64,000 nucleotides of DNA from Whitmania pigra (lineage: Eukaryota; Annelida; Clitellata; Hirudinida; Haemopidae), in the NCBI GenBank assembly GCA_021613335.1, contig JAJTWR010000065.1:175493-239492 (forward strand). The letters run 5' to 3'. The notes beneath the pieces are model-generated. The model made no database searches. It saw nothing but the letters and a program-made list of their open reading frames with translations, and was not told the DNA's origin. Positions 11,987 to 25,115 of the stretch are shown here, in pieces (positions within the stretch are counted from its first letter, which is position 1; every line of letters starts with the position of its first letter). The translations under genes were made by a program, and so were the position numbers.

Positions 11987-14900
11987 TCATGACGAAGATG
12001 AAGAATCATAATCCGAATCGCCACCGCTGTTAGAAAAATTAATTCAAGTAACTCGAAAATAACAAATAAAAAATTTGAATTAAATATACAAACCACATTA
12101 ACATTCCGAGGCAGCAGAGCAAAAGTAATGACAGTCCTATGATCATAAGCATATTTTTATTTAATTTGAATCCGCCTGGCAAATTATTAATTTCCATTTA
12201 GCCAAAATGTTATACAAATGGAAATTTTCCATGTTTTTAAACAGACAATTATATTCCATCTCAATGTATTATTCAATAAATGAGGTAAATTGACATACTT
12301 CCTTCAAACATGTCAAAGAACTGAGTTGTTTCTGGTATGGTGAAAACTGAAAGATTTTAAGAGTCCATATTCATAGTGCATGATGCCAAAGACTAATTTT
12401 ATAATTATTTGTTTTAAATTATTGAAATAACCCGGGGGTCAGCAAATAAGTAAGTTAACTAATAAGTTTATTAGAGTAAGTATTCATTTAACGGAACTGA
12501 ATAACAGAAGTTTAAGTGTTTAAGATTGAGGTACTTAAGGATGCAAATGGATATTTGGGCTTCTAAGTTGACACTCTTCTCTATCAATAATGTTAGCGGG
12601 ACGTCTTAGAAAAAGATACTGAATATAAGTTTAAATTTCATTAAATATAGAATAATCAAATTTAATACCCAATTATTTGTCGCAGCGTTTATAACATTAT
12701 TATGGTGGTTTTTTCCTCACAAGATATCCGGACATACCATCGCAAGTCCAAAATAATACTCGAAACAGATCATTCCGAAAGTTGGTGCGCAACTTAGCGC
12801 TCTACAAAGTGGTAGCACTCATAATGTGTAGGGAATGTAATTTTGAAACAATCGGGGAAAGCCGCAGGATAGGAGTGCTAAACAAAATGGTAGAGATAGT
12901 AAACGCTGCCTTTACATTATACTCGGTTATACACTTGTTTGAAGAACGCCATCATCTGCCATTTTTGAATAATTCCAGCAACTCCATAACATATTGACAT
13001 TAAAAATCAGGTTGACAGCCATGGAGTCGGATGGAACCATCTTGAGGGATGGTTCACGGCAAACGCACTAGTCAAAGCAGTCACGATAATTCAGGAGAGA
13101 TGGAAATTGAAAAAAATCGCCTCGGAATGGCAACAAAGCCAGCAAGGCCAAAATGCAATATAGAATGCGGCCCTCCAAAGATATGTCACATGGGACCATT
13201 TATTAATTCGCATATTCCCAGTTATTTCATTAATATAAAAATGTAAATGTAGAATATGATGATGATGATATCATCGAAAAAATCGCAATTACCTTTCTGC
13301 ATACAATGCTCACCAACATATCCTTCCATGCAACCCGTTACGCAAGCTCCAAACATATCGTGTTCATCTTTGCAAAGCATGATATCTCTGCAACTCAAAC
13401 CGTTATCCCTTAGGCAGGCTGTCGAATGAGAATGTAATAATTATAATAAAAAAACACTTTTTTCACGTTAACGGTGGTCCGTAAACTGGCGAGTGAGCTA
13501 TCGTGTTTCCCTGAAAATAATCCCTGACATGATTTTTCAAGATGATCGTAACATAAGCCCTACCCCGTAAATAAGCCCTAGTTACACAGGAACAAGAGGA
13601 CATTGTCTCAAACTTAAGCAAAGTAATTATTCAATAGACAATGTTAAATACTCTTTTTGTAATAAAATTGTAAAGCCATGGAAAGCATTGCCAGGTGATG
13701 TCGTTAAATCAACCACGGTCTCCCTTTTCAACTTAATAATACGTGACTTAGACTTTAATATTTAAATTACATTTAATCTATTTGATGCCCCTGTACAAAC
13801 CGATCAATGCCTTTTGTTTTTTGTTGTTTGTTTTCGCGATTGTTTTAGTGGTCCAATTGGGCTCTTCAATTGCATTTCATAAAATAAATAATTTCAGATT
13901 GAAGATTTCAGAAACTCTATCCTCAGACTTCTACTCGGCATTTTCAACCTCCAGCTCCTCAAGGCTGTCAACCATCCAACTGCCCACGTTTACCTCAGCC
14001 AAGGTCTCCTCAGCACCTTCCTCTTCATCCAGCTCTTCCCTCTGCTTTCCCCCCTATTCCTCACACCGTGGAAGCAACACGTTGATTTTTTTCCAAAGCG
14101 CTCCCACTTACCATTTCCTCGCATTTCGTCTCAACCGAAACCAGTGAGGCAATCAGATACACTGCCGACGCTCCAGCTGATGTGATATTTTCGGTGCTTC
14201 CCAGATTCCTTCCAGTTGGTAGTTATTGGCAGCCTCGTTGAAGGAAACCTCAGTTACCTATTCCGTGACAACAGCTCCATGGACTTGAAAGCTTTCAAAA
14301 TAGTGTAATAACTTCATCCCTGAAGCTTTTCAAAAATGGATCAATAAATGAATTTGAGATACTTAAGGATGAACATCGATATTTGGGCTTCTGGCTGTCT
14401 CGACTCACAGATTCGTTGTTGAGATTGTTTGTGGGCCAAACTTGTTTATGGCAAGACGTCATGTATGAAAAGGATGCAAAATATAACCATGAAAAGAATT
14501 GAATTTAGATTTTCATTAGATTTGCAATATAAACTTATTAATTTATTGCTCGGTTATAACAATATTTACAGGTTTTTCAGATAGTAATAACTACAATAGC
14601 CCTACTTACTTTCTTCGTACTACACACGAATATAGTCACTTAATGCTACGGTCCAAGATTATAATCTTCAGTTCCATTATCTATTAAAAAATCAATATCC
14701 CGTTCTTTCAATATTCTTCATTAGTTGTTTAAAAAAAATGTTACAGGTTTTACATATTGTTTGGCATTCTTTGAATAGTTTGTTTTTATTTCTGTACATT
14801 CGCTTTATTAAATCGTGTTAATTAGGGTTTCCTTAAGGCTGACCCTTGAGTTATTTTATTTTGTTTTCTTTTTCTGCTGGTTTTGGTGAATAGAACTGAA

Positions 14901-17900
14901 TAATGGAACGAAGTATTTATGTGGATCGGTGGTATTTATAGGATCTGCTGTGAGGTTAAATATTCCAACCAGCACTCACTAGTAATGGTCATGTAATCAT
15001 AATACTTCACAACTCTCGGATGCATAAGACATCCAATGAAAATTACATAATTGGCGAATAAGCAAAATTCTGATAATAACTGGTTCAAGGACCCTCTGAT
15101 TATTTGAAAAGTTTTATTCGTGATTGTTAAATATTAAAATCATATTACATCACAATTGAATGAATTAAAATTAAAATTTAAACAAAAATTGTATATTACT
15201 TCTTATTTGAATAATTCCATTCCAACTACCGCAAAAATGTTCTGGCTCTCCATCGCAAATTGAGTAACAAAAATCTTTGTAAGTTCGTAATCCATATTTT
15301 ATCTTTTCACTACAAGCACAAAAGTCTTTATAAGTAGGCCCCGTATCTCTTTTCTAAAAAAAAAAGCCCGATCTCATCTTTATGTATGATTAAATTCATA
15401 AGAAATGACCCTTAAATTAGCCCAAATATGAAATATGACTAAGATTATAGCACAATGATATATAACAGATCATATATTCAGTTACAACTTGAAAAGCCAT
15501 AAAAATATTATTGTTAAATTAAAAATTCGTAAAATTCTGGAGAAAATGGTTCCGAAATGCCTTTCCGACATGTTCCGGCAGATAAAAAACAGTGTTTCAA
15601 ACATTATTTTTAAGTTCTTTAAGTGACTTATCATGCTGTCCGCTTCGGTCCTACGTTGTCCTCAATCGACGCTTCTATGTTTCCTGTTTTTGTCATTTCT
15701 ACAATTACAGACTCGTCGCACAGTTCAAACACCGAATCGACCGGAATTACTTTTTCAACATTAAGCATAGTCTAATGTGAAATTCAGTATTTTTGAGTCG
15801 TTTGACCTTAGGATAAAATGAAAAAGGTCACCTCTTAAAGTTTTACGAGGATTTCCCCTTGGAAAAACTGAAACGACATCCCTGCATCTGAGAAGGCAGA
15901 GATAGAACAAGAGAACAAGTGTAAGAAGAAACGTGTAGGTGTTTCGGATGATCCTTTTCTTCTGGAAGGTGCATCCTAACGAGCTGCTAGCAGAGCGGTA
16001 AACCTGGAGTGGATGGATGGATGACCCATCTGCCAGCCCAAGTTACTTGTTACTCCGCTTTGGAGCTCCGACAGGGATCCTCAGAGGAGTTTCCCCTGTC
16101 TTCAAACGTTTCGGTTCTTTGTATCGCCTTACATTTTCGGGAGGTGGGCCGCATCCGGTGATTAGCCGGGTGTCCCTGTCGGATTTGTCTTTCTGGACCC
16201 AACTCTTACTGCCGGTTATGGCCATGAGAGGCACTCGTTGGCCTAGTTATGTCGATCGCACCCATCCCAGTTTGCCTACGGCGATCCTGAAAGCTCTCAG
16301 TAGCTTATTCACACCGTGTACTTAATATATGTAAACTGGGCCTTATAATTTCTTTGTAGCGTCAGCTGGCGAGACATTTTCTGGACCCGACCGTGGTCCT
16401 TTTCGTAATCAAAATTTGGGCCGCAGTTCAGCTTGCTTTGCTACTCCGCGGTCGGCCCATTTCCCTCGACAATACCGGTCAATGATTTGATCCAGTCGTT
16501 CGGTGGATCATTCATACCGGAGATCGACGGCTTTCCTCAACTTGCAAGTGATAGTGAAAGCAGTTCTAAATGGCATTCGTGGTGAGACATTTGCCAAAGA
16601 ATTAGGAAATATTACTGTTTCTTAAGTATAAGTATTTTAAGAGCAGCTTTATTTGACTAAGGTGCTCTAAGTATCGGACTATTTTGTTTATTATGATGAA
16701 TTATCATGAATTATTAATACTTAAATTTCTTTCATCAGTTATTTTTTAACGAACCGGAACATGAATAAGTCACCATTGTTTTGTGTCATTCTATAAACTT
16801 GGTAGCACCAGATTATAGACTTCTGATAATTAAATAAACGTAACATGATTTACATAACAAGTACCGTCAAAATGAAATACGGGGATGTAATGCACAATTG
16901 TAGACATTTTGCATGTGTCATATCCATAGTATATCCATCAGGTTCATCGAATTTTTCGTAACATCCATCAAAATGCGGAAGCGGAGGTTTGACTGAAAAT
17001 TTAAGTCCATGACAATCATTTATTAAATTATTTTTTAAATAAATAATTTCATACTGACTGATGTACACAGAAAAACCACTTTCGCCACCACAGTATCTTT
17101 GTCCTCCTTCACAAAGTATGTCACACTTATCATCATCTAACATGGACGCTTCATCTGGTTTGTTAGTACAGCCGCAAATTTTATTTGCCTTTCAAAATGC
17201 ATTTTCAATAGTAAATCATTATTTATAACTATGCATAACAATCAAACTTCATAATCACTCTGAAATTTATGACAATTTCATAGTTATCTGTTATAGTTAG
17301 CAAAACTAAATAATAAAAACTTAGTAAAAAAATTGAGGTCAGCTCAATATTAATAAACTCAACCAATTTTGAAAATGTTAGCGAGTTTGGAGAGGGCTGG
17401 AGCTAGAATGGTGGAATATTTTTGTAGAAGAGAAGTTGGGAAAGGATCTAAAGGCGATGTTTTCTTTACGCCAGCTTGTCAAAAGTTTCGGAAAGTCTCT
17501 CGCCTAGCTCCACTCAGAAAATCTTGGATGCAATTCAACTTATCGAGCTAAACTCTAAAGAACTTGAAAAATAAATGAAAGAGCGCGAGTTTGAAGTGCT
17601 CTAAACATTACTCTGTCAACAAGTTCAAATGAGAACAATGCATATAATTGTACAAGTACGTTTTATCATTTGCACTATCATTGAAAAACTTTATAATTAA
17701 ATTGAACCTCAAATGAACAATTTAATAAATTGTAATTTGATAAAAAGTAATGCTTAAAGACTTTTGATCAAAAAATTCAACTTTTATTTGCTTAAATCGA
17801 TCACATGCATATATTTAAAATAAATAAAATTGATATTGTACAAACTAACTTTTCAAAATGGTCTCTGAATTAATATTACATTAAACCGAAAAGGGTGTGC

Positions 17901-19495
17901 ATTTGAACCCCGAGAATCGGGAACCTAACTTAGTAGCATTGACCGGATGAGGGTTAATCATTACTTTATTAAAATATTTTACTGAAATAACCTGGGGTCC
18001 GGGAACTAATAAGTTTTAGAGTAAGTTTATTAAGCAAGTATTCAGTTAACGGAACCGAATAATCGAAGGTAAGAGTTTAAATAATTGAGGTACTTAGAAA
18101 ATGCAAATGGATATTTGGGTTTCTAAGTTGTATGGATTCCCGCTGAATGTCAGGTGATTAACGTTAATGCTTTCTACAGCATTAATTGAGATACCTCGTG
18201 CCCAAAAAAGATACCAAATATAATGATATATAAATTTATTTATTTTAACAATATAAACTTAATTAATTACAAAGTTTACAACATTACTTTAGAAGCTTTT
18301 CGACACTGATCGACAGGTCAAATGCTCGCAATAAGAACGTTTTATTGTTTAAAATATGATATTTAATTTTAATTAAATTTATAATAATAAAGTTACCTTT
18401 ATAGCAGCAAAAATAAAATTGTCATCGAAGCACTTTTTTTGGCATTTCTCCCAACTCAGTGGCGAATCCAGGGCTAGGATGTCTTCATAACAACCTCGAT
18501 GTAACAGTACATATGTTTCAGATTCTAAAGCTAAACCCGAATATTTCAGGAATTAACAGCTGAAATATTTTATATTGCCATGGAGATAAAACAAATATGT
18601 TTACCGAAACTATGAACTTCAAATTCGGAAATATGTAAAATTCCTGGTTCCAGCGTTTTGATATAAACTGAGGCAGATAATTTATTTCTGTCGATACAAT
18701 TTATTCTCATAGCTTTACCGACTGGCTTAATCATGAAAGGGAAATTTCCGCATAAAATATTTTCAGCGAGTTCAGCATAGAAAAAATTCATTAGATTTCC
18801 ATTTCCTGAATTAAACAAATCCACTTTCCAAAAGTGGGTTAAATCAATTCCTCACATATTGTAATATGTTTTAACATATTCATATAAATATATACATGAC
18901 AAAAGAGCCCACAGAACAAAATAGCTCAATGTAACTTAGAAAAATTTAAATTGTGTATTTTGTTGCTTTTAATAGCTCTGTGATTTGACATACATAAATT
19001 TATATTACTTTTATAGAATTGAAATAACCCGGGGTCCGTAAAATAGTAAGTTAACTAATAAGTTTATTAGAGCAAATAGCCAGTTAACGGAACTGAATAA
19101 CCGAAGTTAAGCGTTTAAGGGATTTGAGATACTTAAGGATTCAAAGGGGTACTTCTGGCTGTCTGGACTTTAGTGTTTTGTTATGCTATAATGTTTGGAC
19201 TGAGTAGAAAGACTACAACTCTACAAAATAGTTAATTATAAACTTAATTGAGCGTCGCGTTTACAACAGTATTAAAAGGAATTTGGTTTCACGAGATTAT
19301 ACTAACCTTTTCCATGGTAAACGACGATATATTGTATACTGTATGGCCTCCCTAAATCTACCCTCAAATTCGCTGGTCCGCAATCATCATGTTGCAAGCG
19401 TATGCTTTTTCTGTAATTGATGTTACCATCAAATAACATTCCTGAGACACTCAGCTTATCGCAGAATGAGCCTGTTTTTTTTAATGCTACATTGA
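11987..19495 (-). CDS. Gene C: F5/8C-like, WSC x2, EGF-like membrane protein, signal exon not found
   Basis: Nine minus-strand exons join in frame to 394 residues: 19495-19307, 18805-18605, 18530-18397, 17188-17059, 16992-16865, 15353-15200, 13418-13293, 12175-12094 and 12026-11987. The first two encode the F5/8C-like domain (VNVALKKTGSFC, RVDLGRPYSIQYIVVYHG, then ISEFEVHSFG). Two WSC domains follow (HRGCYED..., CGGESGFSVYI; GCYEKFDE..., FCGS). The EGF-like module is HDMFGACVTGCMEGYVGEHC. The transmembrane exon reads MIIGLSLLLLCCLGMLMW and the tail is serine/aspartate-rich (GGDSDYDSSSSS). The second WSC has FCGSW where the others have CGG. The expected signal exon is absent between 19496 and the LINE starting near 19790, so it is farther away, lost, or unrecognised. 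The gene is inverted relative to its paralogs. Confidence 0.8.
12423..12696 (+). mobile_element. Solo LTR, 'TGAAATAACC' family, copy 1
   Basis: The 274-bp segment starts TGAAATAACCC and ends TTTATAACA, flanked by the 4-bp direct repeat TTAT (12419-12422 and 12697-12700). TG...CA ends plus a 4-bp duplication identify a solo LTR of a Ty3/Gypsy-type element. It lies in the intron between the transmembrane and EGF-like exons of gene C. Further copies are at 17983, 19020, 52019, 54421 and, partially, 14335. Confidence 0.8.
13490..13770 (+). mobile_element. LINE 3' end next to an AATAAGCCCTA-type repeat
   Basis: At 13500-13580 there is a short repeat with TTTCCCTGAAAATAA and AATAAGCCCTA blocks. 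From about 13585 the plus strand encodes a CR1-like C-terminus (RGHCLKLKQSNYS, then IVKPWKALPGDVVKSTTV). It lies in the intron between the EGF-like exon and the last WSC exon of gene C, antisense to the gene. Confidence 0.6.
13771..14334. other. Unassigned intronic sequence, relatively GC-rich
   Basis: It contains a 121-residue open frame (13782-14147) with an N-terminal hydrophobic stretch and a Ser-rich, low-complexity middle. I recognise no family, and it lies inside a gene C intron next to LTR debris. It could be the remnant of an LTR-element internal region. Confidence 0.3.
14335..14561 (+). mobile_element. Truncated solo LTR, 'TGAAATAACC' family
   Basis: It shares the GATACTTAAGGATG and GATATTTGGGCTTCT blocks and the GTTATAACA end with the complete copies, but the first 100 bp or so are missing. 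It lies in an intron of gene C. Confidence 0.65.
15990..16560 (-). mobile_element. R2-like LINE C-terminal/3' segment, copy 1
   Basis: The region is richer in GC than its surroundings. Parts of it recur at 25680-26225 (opposite orientation) and 59590-59840 (same orientation). On the minus strand 16234-16043 encodes a conserved peptide (SKSWVQKDKSDRDTRLITG) also present near 26060 on the plus strand. A shared GGCGGAGTAACAAG end links it to the zinc-finger fragment at 22440-22850. I assign it to the R2-like LINE family by that link. It sits in an intron of gene C. Confidence 0.5.
17983..18283 (+). mobile_element. Solo LTR, 'TGAAATAACC' family, copy 2
   Basis: The 301-bp segment runs from TGAAATAACCTGGGGTCC to TTTACAACA with a 4-bp direct duplication TTAC (17979-17982 and 18284-18287). 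It lies in the intron inside the first WSC domain of gene C. Confidence 0.82.
19020..19268 (+). mobile_element. Solo LTR, 'TGAAATAACC' family, copy 3
   Basis: The 249-bp segment has the same TGAAATAACCCGGGGTCC start and TTTACAACA end. The flanks GAAT/GTAT look like a 4-bp duplication with one change. It lies in the intron between the two F5/8C-like exons of gene C. Confidence 0.75.
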
Positions 19496-19789
19496 CTGTA
19501 TAGGAATCTGAATGACAATTAATGAATGCATATTCAATTAATTAGTCAAACAATTTGCTACTTTCACAACTTTCGACATTTTAAATTATTAAATGATTTA
19601 TTTATTGTTATTATTTTTTTACGTTTATTTTCTCAGCCAAACAAATGTTTAAACTCGATCGCAGACAATGTAGAAAACCTCAACGAATATTTAAAGTGCC
19701 CTTTCTGGGCCTGAGAGAACCCCGGGACATAATGCGCAAATCACAGCACCATGGACATCAAAAAAACAATCCGAACAATACATAATAAA

Positions 19790-21222
19790 TGCCCTCGCTA
19801 CAATCCAACTCGTTTCCGCCATCGTTTTTGAGTTTTGCGCTTGTGATGCTTCCACATCAGATAAGAACCAGAGAGTTCTTTGCCAAATGCTTTGCTCACG
19901 TCAATGAAGGTGAGGTTCAGCCTTCGCTTCTGCTCCCTCTTTTTCTGCATGATTGCTTTTACGAGCCATATATTGTCCGCTAGGCCGTCGCGGTGCTTGA
20001 AAGCCTTCTGACGACTTGAAAGAGGCCAGTGATTGAGCATTCTTTTGTTCAGCACGTGGTAGAATAACCTGACAATAATTGGTCCAACAGTGATTGGCCT
20101 GAAATCGCCTGGATTGAGTGTCCCTTGTTTTTTTGGAATACAAGTGACAGTTCCCTTTTTGAGCACATCTGGGGGACATCCATTGAACAACCAGAGTGTC
20201 ATATGGGTGGCCATGTCTTCTGGGGCTATTTTGTTCAACTCAACTTTTTTCATTCCATCCAAACCAGGAGCAGAATCTTTCAAATTTTTTCCAGCCAGAA
20301 TGATTTCATCCGCAGTGACCGGAATATCCATTTCTTCAAAAGCATCGACGGCTCTTTCCAATGGTCTGCAATCACTTTTTGACATCTGGATAAAGACTTT
20401 CTTCCAATACTCAAGCAATGCTTCATCGGCAGGATGCACAGAATCTTTCTCGCTATCTCCATTCAATACAAACTGAGCTCCAAAACTTTGACTTTTTCTG
20501 AACATTCTTTGAACTTTCGCATAATGTTGTCATTCCAGCTCCATTTTCCTCGTTCTCTCTGATTGATGGTTGGCTGTTCTGACAAATTCGCGAGTATTAA
20601 ATCCAACGCTGTTCTCCTTCCTCAATTCCAGATTCTGCCTCACATATTCTCGTGTTTCTTTGTTTTCTTCGGCATTGTTTCAGAAATTCATCTTTCGAAT
20701 TCCATTTTAATGATGGACCTTTTGACCTCATTTTCCTCATTGCGATCAATTAGCCTTCTGACTTCGTCTGCCATTCGGAGCAGAAACCTCCTTTTTTCAA
20801 TAAATTGCAGGAGACCAACTACGTTTTCCAATTCAATTTCTGCGCAACTGGATATGGCTTTGAAATCCGCCTTCACGCCTGATGTTATCATATTGGAGAG
20901 CAGTTTGCGGTATTGTGGTTTGTTCCTAATTTTCTTTATGGTATCCACATCGAGAGTAAGGAATTGCTGTTGGAGTGAGACGTTGATCCTTTTTTTTTTT
21001 AATCCTCCAAGATTCAATTCTGCATCTCCATGATTCTGTGTCTTGAAGGCTTGGAACATGAAGCGGATGAATTCTTTCCCCAGCAGGACCTGATTCTTGG
21101 CAAGAGATGATTATAGGATGCGACGTCACTATGAGCATGGTTGTTGTTGTTGGACAAGTCAGGTATCTCTCCAGTATTACCTTGTATCTGTTGCCGAGTC
21201 TTTGGCTTTTGATGGCATTCAA
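19790..21222 (-). mobile_element. R2/NeSL-like LINE, ORF fragment ending in the RT domain
   Basis: On the minus strand 21059-20688 and then 20505-19798, in different frames, encode an N-terminal linker rich in charged residues followed by RT motifs: SAPGLDGM, DFRPITVG and FIDVSKAF (motif A). The sequence stops just after motif A, so the 3' half of the element is missing. That is unusual for a LINE and implies a later deletion. It lies directly upstream of gene C, where that gene's signal exon would be expected. Confidence 0.7.
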
Positions 21223-21270
21223 CGTTCTGTGTCTAAATCTTTTATGGAGTTTTTTGTTGATGTTGTAAAC

Positions 21271-21836
21271 GGCACCCCGTCATAACAGTCCGGCGACAAA
21301 ACAGCCCCGACAAAACAGCTCGGCGTCAAAATAGCCCCGTCAAAACAGCCCCGACAAAACAGCCAGCGTCAAAATAGCCCCGTCAAAATAGCCCGACAAA
21401 ACAGCCCCGTCAATACAGCCCGATGACAAAATAGCCCCGTCAAAACATCCCCGTCAGTAAAGCCCGGCGACAAAATAGCCTCCGTCAAAGCAGCCCCGTC
21501 AAAATAGCGGTAGAAGTGGTTCTTTGTGGATTTGTTACATGTTGTGATGATAAGGTGAGGATAATTTATATTAAATACCAACTTGACAAGTCCATGTAAA
21601 GTGAGGAAGTAGACGGAATCCTAATAATATTTTAGACGATAAATCTTCAAACCACTAATTTCGAATTAAATTTGGAACCAGTTATCGGTTAATGTTATCA
21701 ACTCACAAAATTATTTTAAATACAGTGACGGCTGTTTTGACGGGGCTATTTTTTGGCCGGCTATTTTGACGGGACTGTTTTGTCGGGGCTGTTTTGGCGG
21801 GGCTGTTTTGTCGCCTGGCTGTTACGACGGGACACC
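21271..21836. mobile_element. Foldback (FB-like) DNA transposon, copy 1
   Basis: The left arm (21271-21508) consists of degenerate repeats of ACAGCCCCGTCAAA-type units and begins GGCACCCCGTCATAACAG. The right arm (about 21727-21836) is the inverse (GGGCTGTTTTGTCG units) and ends in the complement of the same terminus. A unique spacer of about 220 bp separates them. It has no coding capacity. I see no clear target-site duplication for this copy. Confidence 0.75.
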
Positions 21837-21865
21837 ATCCGCACTTATCGCTCGCTGAACAACAA

Positions 21866-22131
<266 letters not shown>

Positions 22132-22439
22132 GTTCATATTGTTAATGGTATTGTTAAAGCTACTATTAATGCTAATGTTGTTATTAATTTTATTACAAAT
22201 CCTATCGACGAATTTTCTTTTAGCAAACCATTTCAAAAACCTGCCAATAGATGGCGTTATATCATCTCATTGACCGTGAACGGAAATAGAAAAATGAAGC
22301 GAAAATGGTTTTGCAATGTAGTGATCCTTCCCTATTCGTTGATTTGAGCCATGTCAAACTGAAAGACTTGGAGGAAATAATAATCTAGAACAAACAACTA
22401 GGTCGGGAAGTGACCTCATTACATATGGTAAGCGATATG

Positions 22440-22860
22440 TGGAAGATGTTCCCGCTCCGACTTGCCAGTGTATGACCAGTTGCCTTCCAGGGACAATCTA
22501 CGTCAAAAAGTGGGGTTAGTGGAAGACACCGAATGGCGACTCTGTGAGGGGTCCGAGACACTGCATCAGGTGCTCGTCATTGTACCTACGTCCTTGCCAA
22601 CGATATACATATGGCAACATAACCAGGTCCTTCGAGAAGTGTGAGGCCGCAAAAGAAAACTTGTGCATAATCGCATAGCAGCGAATTATTTGTTCCTACA
22701 GCGAGGGCTTCGCACACCTCTGTAAAAAGAGATGTCAAACTCCCAGGCGAGATATTCTTGCAGAGGCAAATGACTGGACCGTCAAAGCCAACCTAGAAGC
22801 GATGAGGCTCTCGGAACTCCAAGGCGGAGTAACAAGAAATCCCCCGTCAAGTTAGAAACT
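22440..22860 (+). mobile_element. R2-like LINE fragment, C-terminal zinc-finger region
   Basis: The plus strand encodes WRLCEGSETLHQVL followed by IYIWQHNQVLREV, the CCHC-type region upstream of the endonuclease domain typical of R2-like LINEs. The later frame is disrupted. The segment ends in GGCGGAGTAACAAG, an end shared with 26200 and, inverted, 16060. Confidence 0.6.
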
Positions 22861-24419
22861 ATTGTGTTGTTCTGTCTTCTCGCTTTACTGGCTTCTAATT
22901 TTAATATAGTGTCTGATCCTGGACAATCATAAATATCCATAATATAATTTGATAATTCGGCAACCCACGCTTAGCATTATCAATTTGGTGCCCTCAGGCA
23001 TAGACAGACTTGGGCTTTTTTGAAGAATATAAATCACTTAGCAATTGCTACAGCACTGTATAATTTAATTACACTTGTAATTCAATGACAAGTATAATTT
23101 CATGAAAATTGTAATCAGCTCTTTTTTATTAAAGTGATAGCTTCAAATATTTTCTCAAAACAAGTTGTTATTTTGTTTTTAATCGTTTCACTCCGTGAAC
23201 ATAATAAAACAATGATTTGGAAATCGCTGAGGTTGCATGTCCCTCAATGTTCAAAGTAAATAAACAATAAATTTATAAAAAGACTTTTTAAATAACCTGA
23301 AAATATTCTTAGAAGCATAACACTCCAACACAAGCAGTATTTGATATTCATAACCAGACTGCATCCGTTTTAAAAGTACTTTTCGATGAGACTGGTGGTA
23401 ATAAAACTGTTTTTATAAAATTTTAGTAGTTTTAAATATGCAATTCGTAAGTCATTTTTTCGGATTTTCGTAGAATTTTATGCGATGTTTGTTTATTTTC
23501 TCAAAAGCATTTTAGGAATGTGAAGCGATTTCTAGAAAGATAAACATTTTAGTTCTCTACTTATTTTCTTCACTTTAATAAGTCTGACAAATAAATATTT
23601 AAAGTTTATAACTGAATTTAATCACAAAGGGCTGTGATAAAAAATTCTTTTTAGATGCCAAATTCTAACATGAATTCAGAATAGTCGTAACTCTTAACAA
23701 ATGTGTGGTGATTTTGATTACACAAATAATAATGCTGTATTTAGATTCTTAAATTTATTTTTTATTAAGCACGTTTGATTTCTATGTGAATGGAATAATA
23801 CAGAGATGGGTAGTTACTAACTATAAGTAGATAACTATTTTTTTAACTACTTTAAACTACTTATATATATACTACAAATAGTTAACTACTTTTTAACTAT
23901 TTTTAATATCATTTTAAAATAAAATGAACAAAATTTTTTTTCAATTCTTCAATTTGGTAAATCACTTTATAAGCTTTGTTTCTTTGATTTCAACCTTTGC
24001 TTACCACCATTTTGTTTGCTAACGCCATTTCTTGTTTATACACTCTCCTGAATTATTACTCTTAGTTGCCGTATTTTGAAAAGGTTTTATATAAATTGCG
24101 ATTTTTTTATATTCTGTTATATTTTTTGAAATGTCTAGTAAAATAATTAAAAAATGCTTCTCTGAAGTTATTGTGAAAAATGATAACATCAAAAACTTTA
24201 AGGCATTATGTTTCTAAAGAAATACAACCCTAAACTTTTCTTAATTTTAAACCTGACATTCTACCAATTCAACATTAATATTAATTAATTTTTGTTTTTT
24301 AATATTTGTACAGATTGTAGACCTAAAAGTCCTATATCGTTAACAATCACCACCTCTGTCGAAAATGCGGCTCAGAACAGTGAAAATGATGATATATATG
24401 ATTATATTTAATGTTTGGA
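22861..24419. other. Long AT-rich stretch, no gene seen
   Basis: No exon with family similarity and no long open frame. At 23800-23935 a cluster of TAGTTAACTA-type inverted motifs preceded by AGAGATGGGTAGTTAC looks like the end of a hAT-type nonautonomous element, but I cannot find its partner end. Confidence 0.4.
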
Positions 24420-25115
24420 TAGAACGCACCATTATATGCTAGAATCGATTGCCGAAAATGGTTTGTATCCATCATTAGTTTTGTGTCACTTCATTTGCCA
24501 CAAAGAAAACTCTGAATCTAAAAGATGAGCATCTGGTAGGAATGTTTCATAAAACACATTGTTTAGACATTTCTTAATGTAATTATTTTTTTATATCTGT
24601 ATCAGACAGGACCTTCAAAATAAAACAACTTTAGGCAAGACCATTTGTAGTGAAGATATCAAACATTCTTGCTCAGTAACTGGTGTTGCCACATAATTTC
24701 CAATATCGTTATTCATTAGTAGTTTGGACTAAAGGTTGTTTTTTTTTGAAGAACTGCCACATCCATATCTGCCTTCTTATCTTTGATATCAGATTGGTCC
24801 TCATAATTTACTTTTTGATTCACAGGTAGTCTTGCAGTAGCATTTTTGAAATATTTTATTAAATTACTTTGTTTAGACAATTTATCAAATTTGCTTGTAA
24901 AACGAGTTTTACCAAGGCTAATCGAACAAAAGTGCGGAAGTCCCTGTATGAATAATCGAGCTATTATGATGGCCTAGTTTAATTCTTGAGGCATAGGCAA
25001 TTTTGCAGATCGAGCAATAAAGACGGTTTTAATATTTTATTATATTATATATGAAAAATATTTTGGGGGAGGTTTGAACACGTAAAATCCCCGACCCTAG
25101 CTACGCCCTGCAGCC
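24420..25115 (-). mobile_element. hAT transposon relic, inverted copy of 30930-31963
   Basis: Segments at 24425-24550, 24600-24760 and 24880-25050 match the reverse complement of parts of 30960-31660 (for example ATGCTAGAATCGATTGCCG and the TTCATTTGCCACAAAGAAAA block). The high end, CTAGCTACGCCCTG, is a hAT-type terminus (CAGGGCGTAGC on the other strand). No transposase core is intact. Both copies look like the same internally deleted derivative. Confidence 0.6.

Noticed and set aside
13782..14147. 121-residue open frame with hydrophobic N-terminus
   Set aside because: Low-complexity Ser-rich middle, no family match, inside a gene C intron in antisense next to LTR debris.
21271..21508. CRISPR-like or satellite array of short repeats
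   Set aside because: Units are degenerate, have no constant-length spacers, occur in inverted arms with terminal repeats and target duplication elsewhere, and the DNA is eukaryotic. Foldback transposon fits better.
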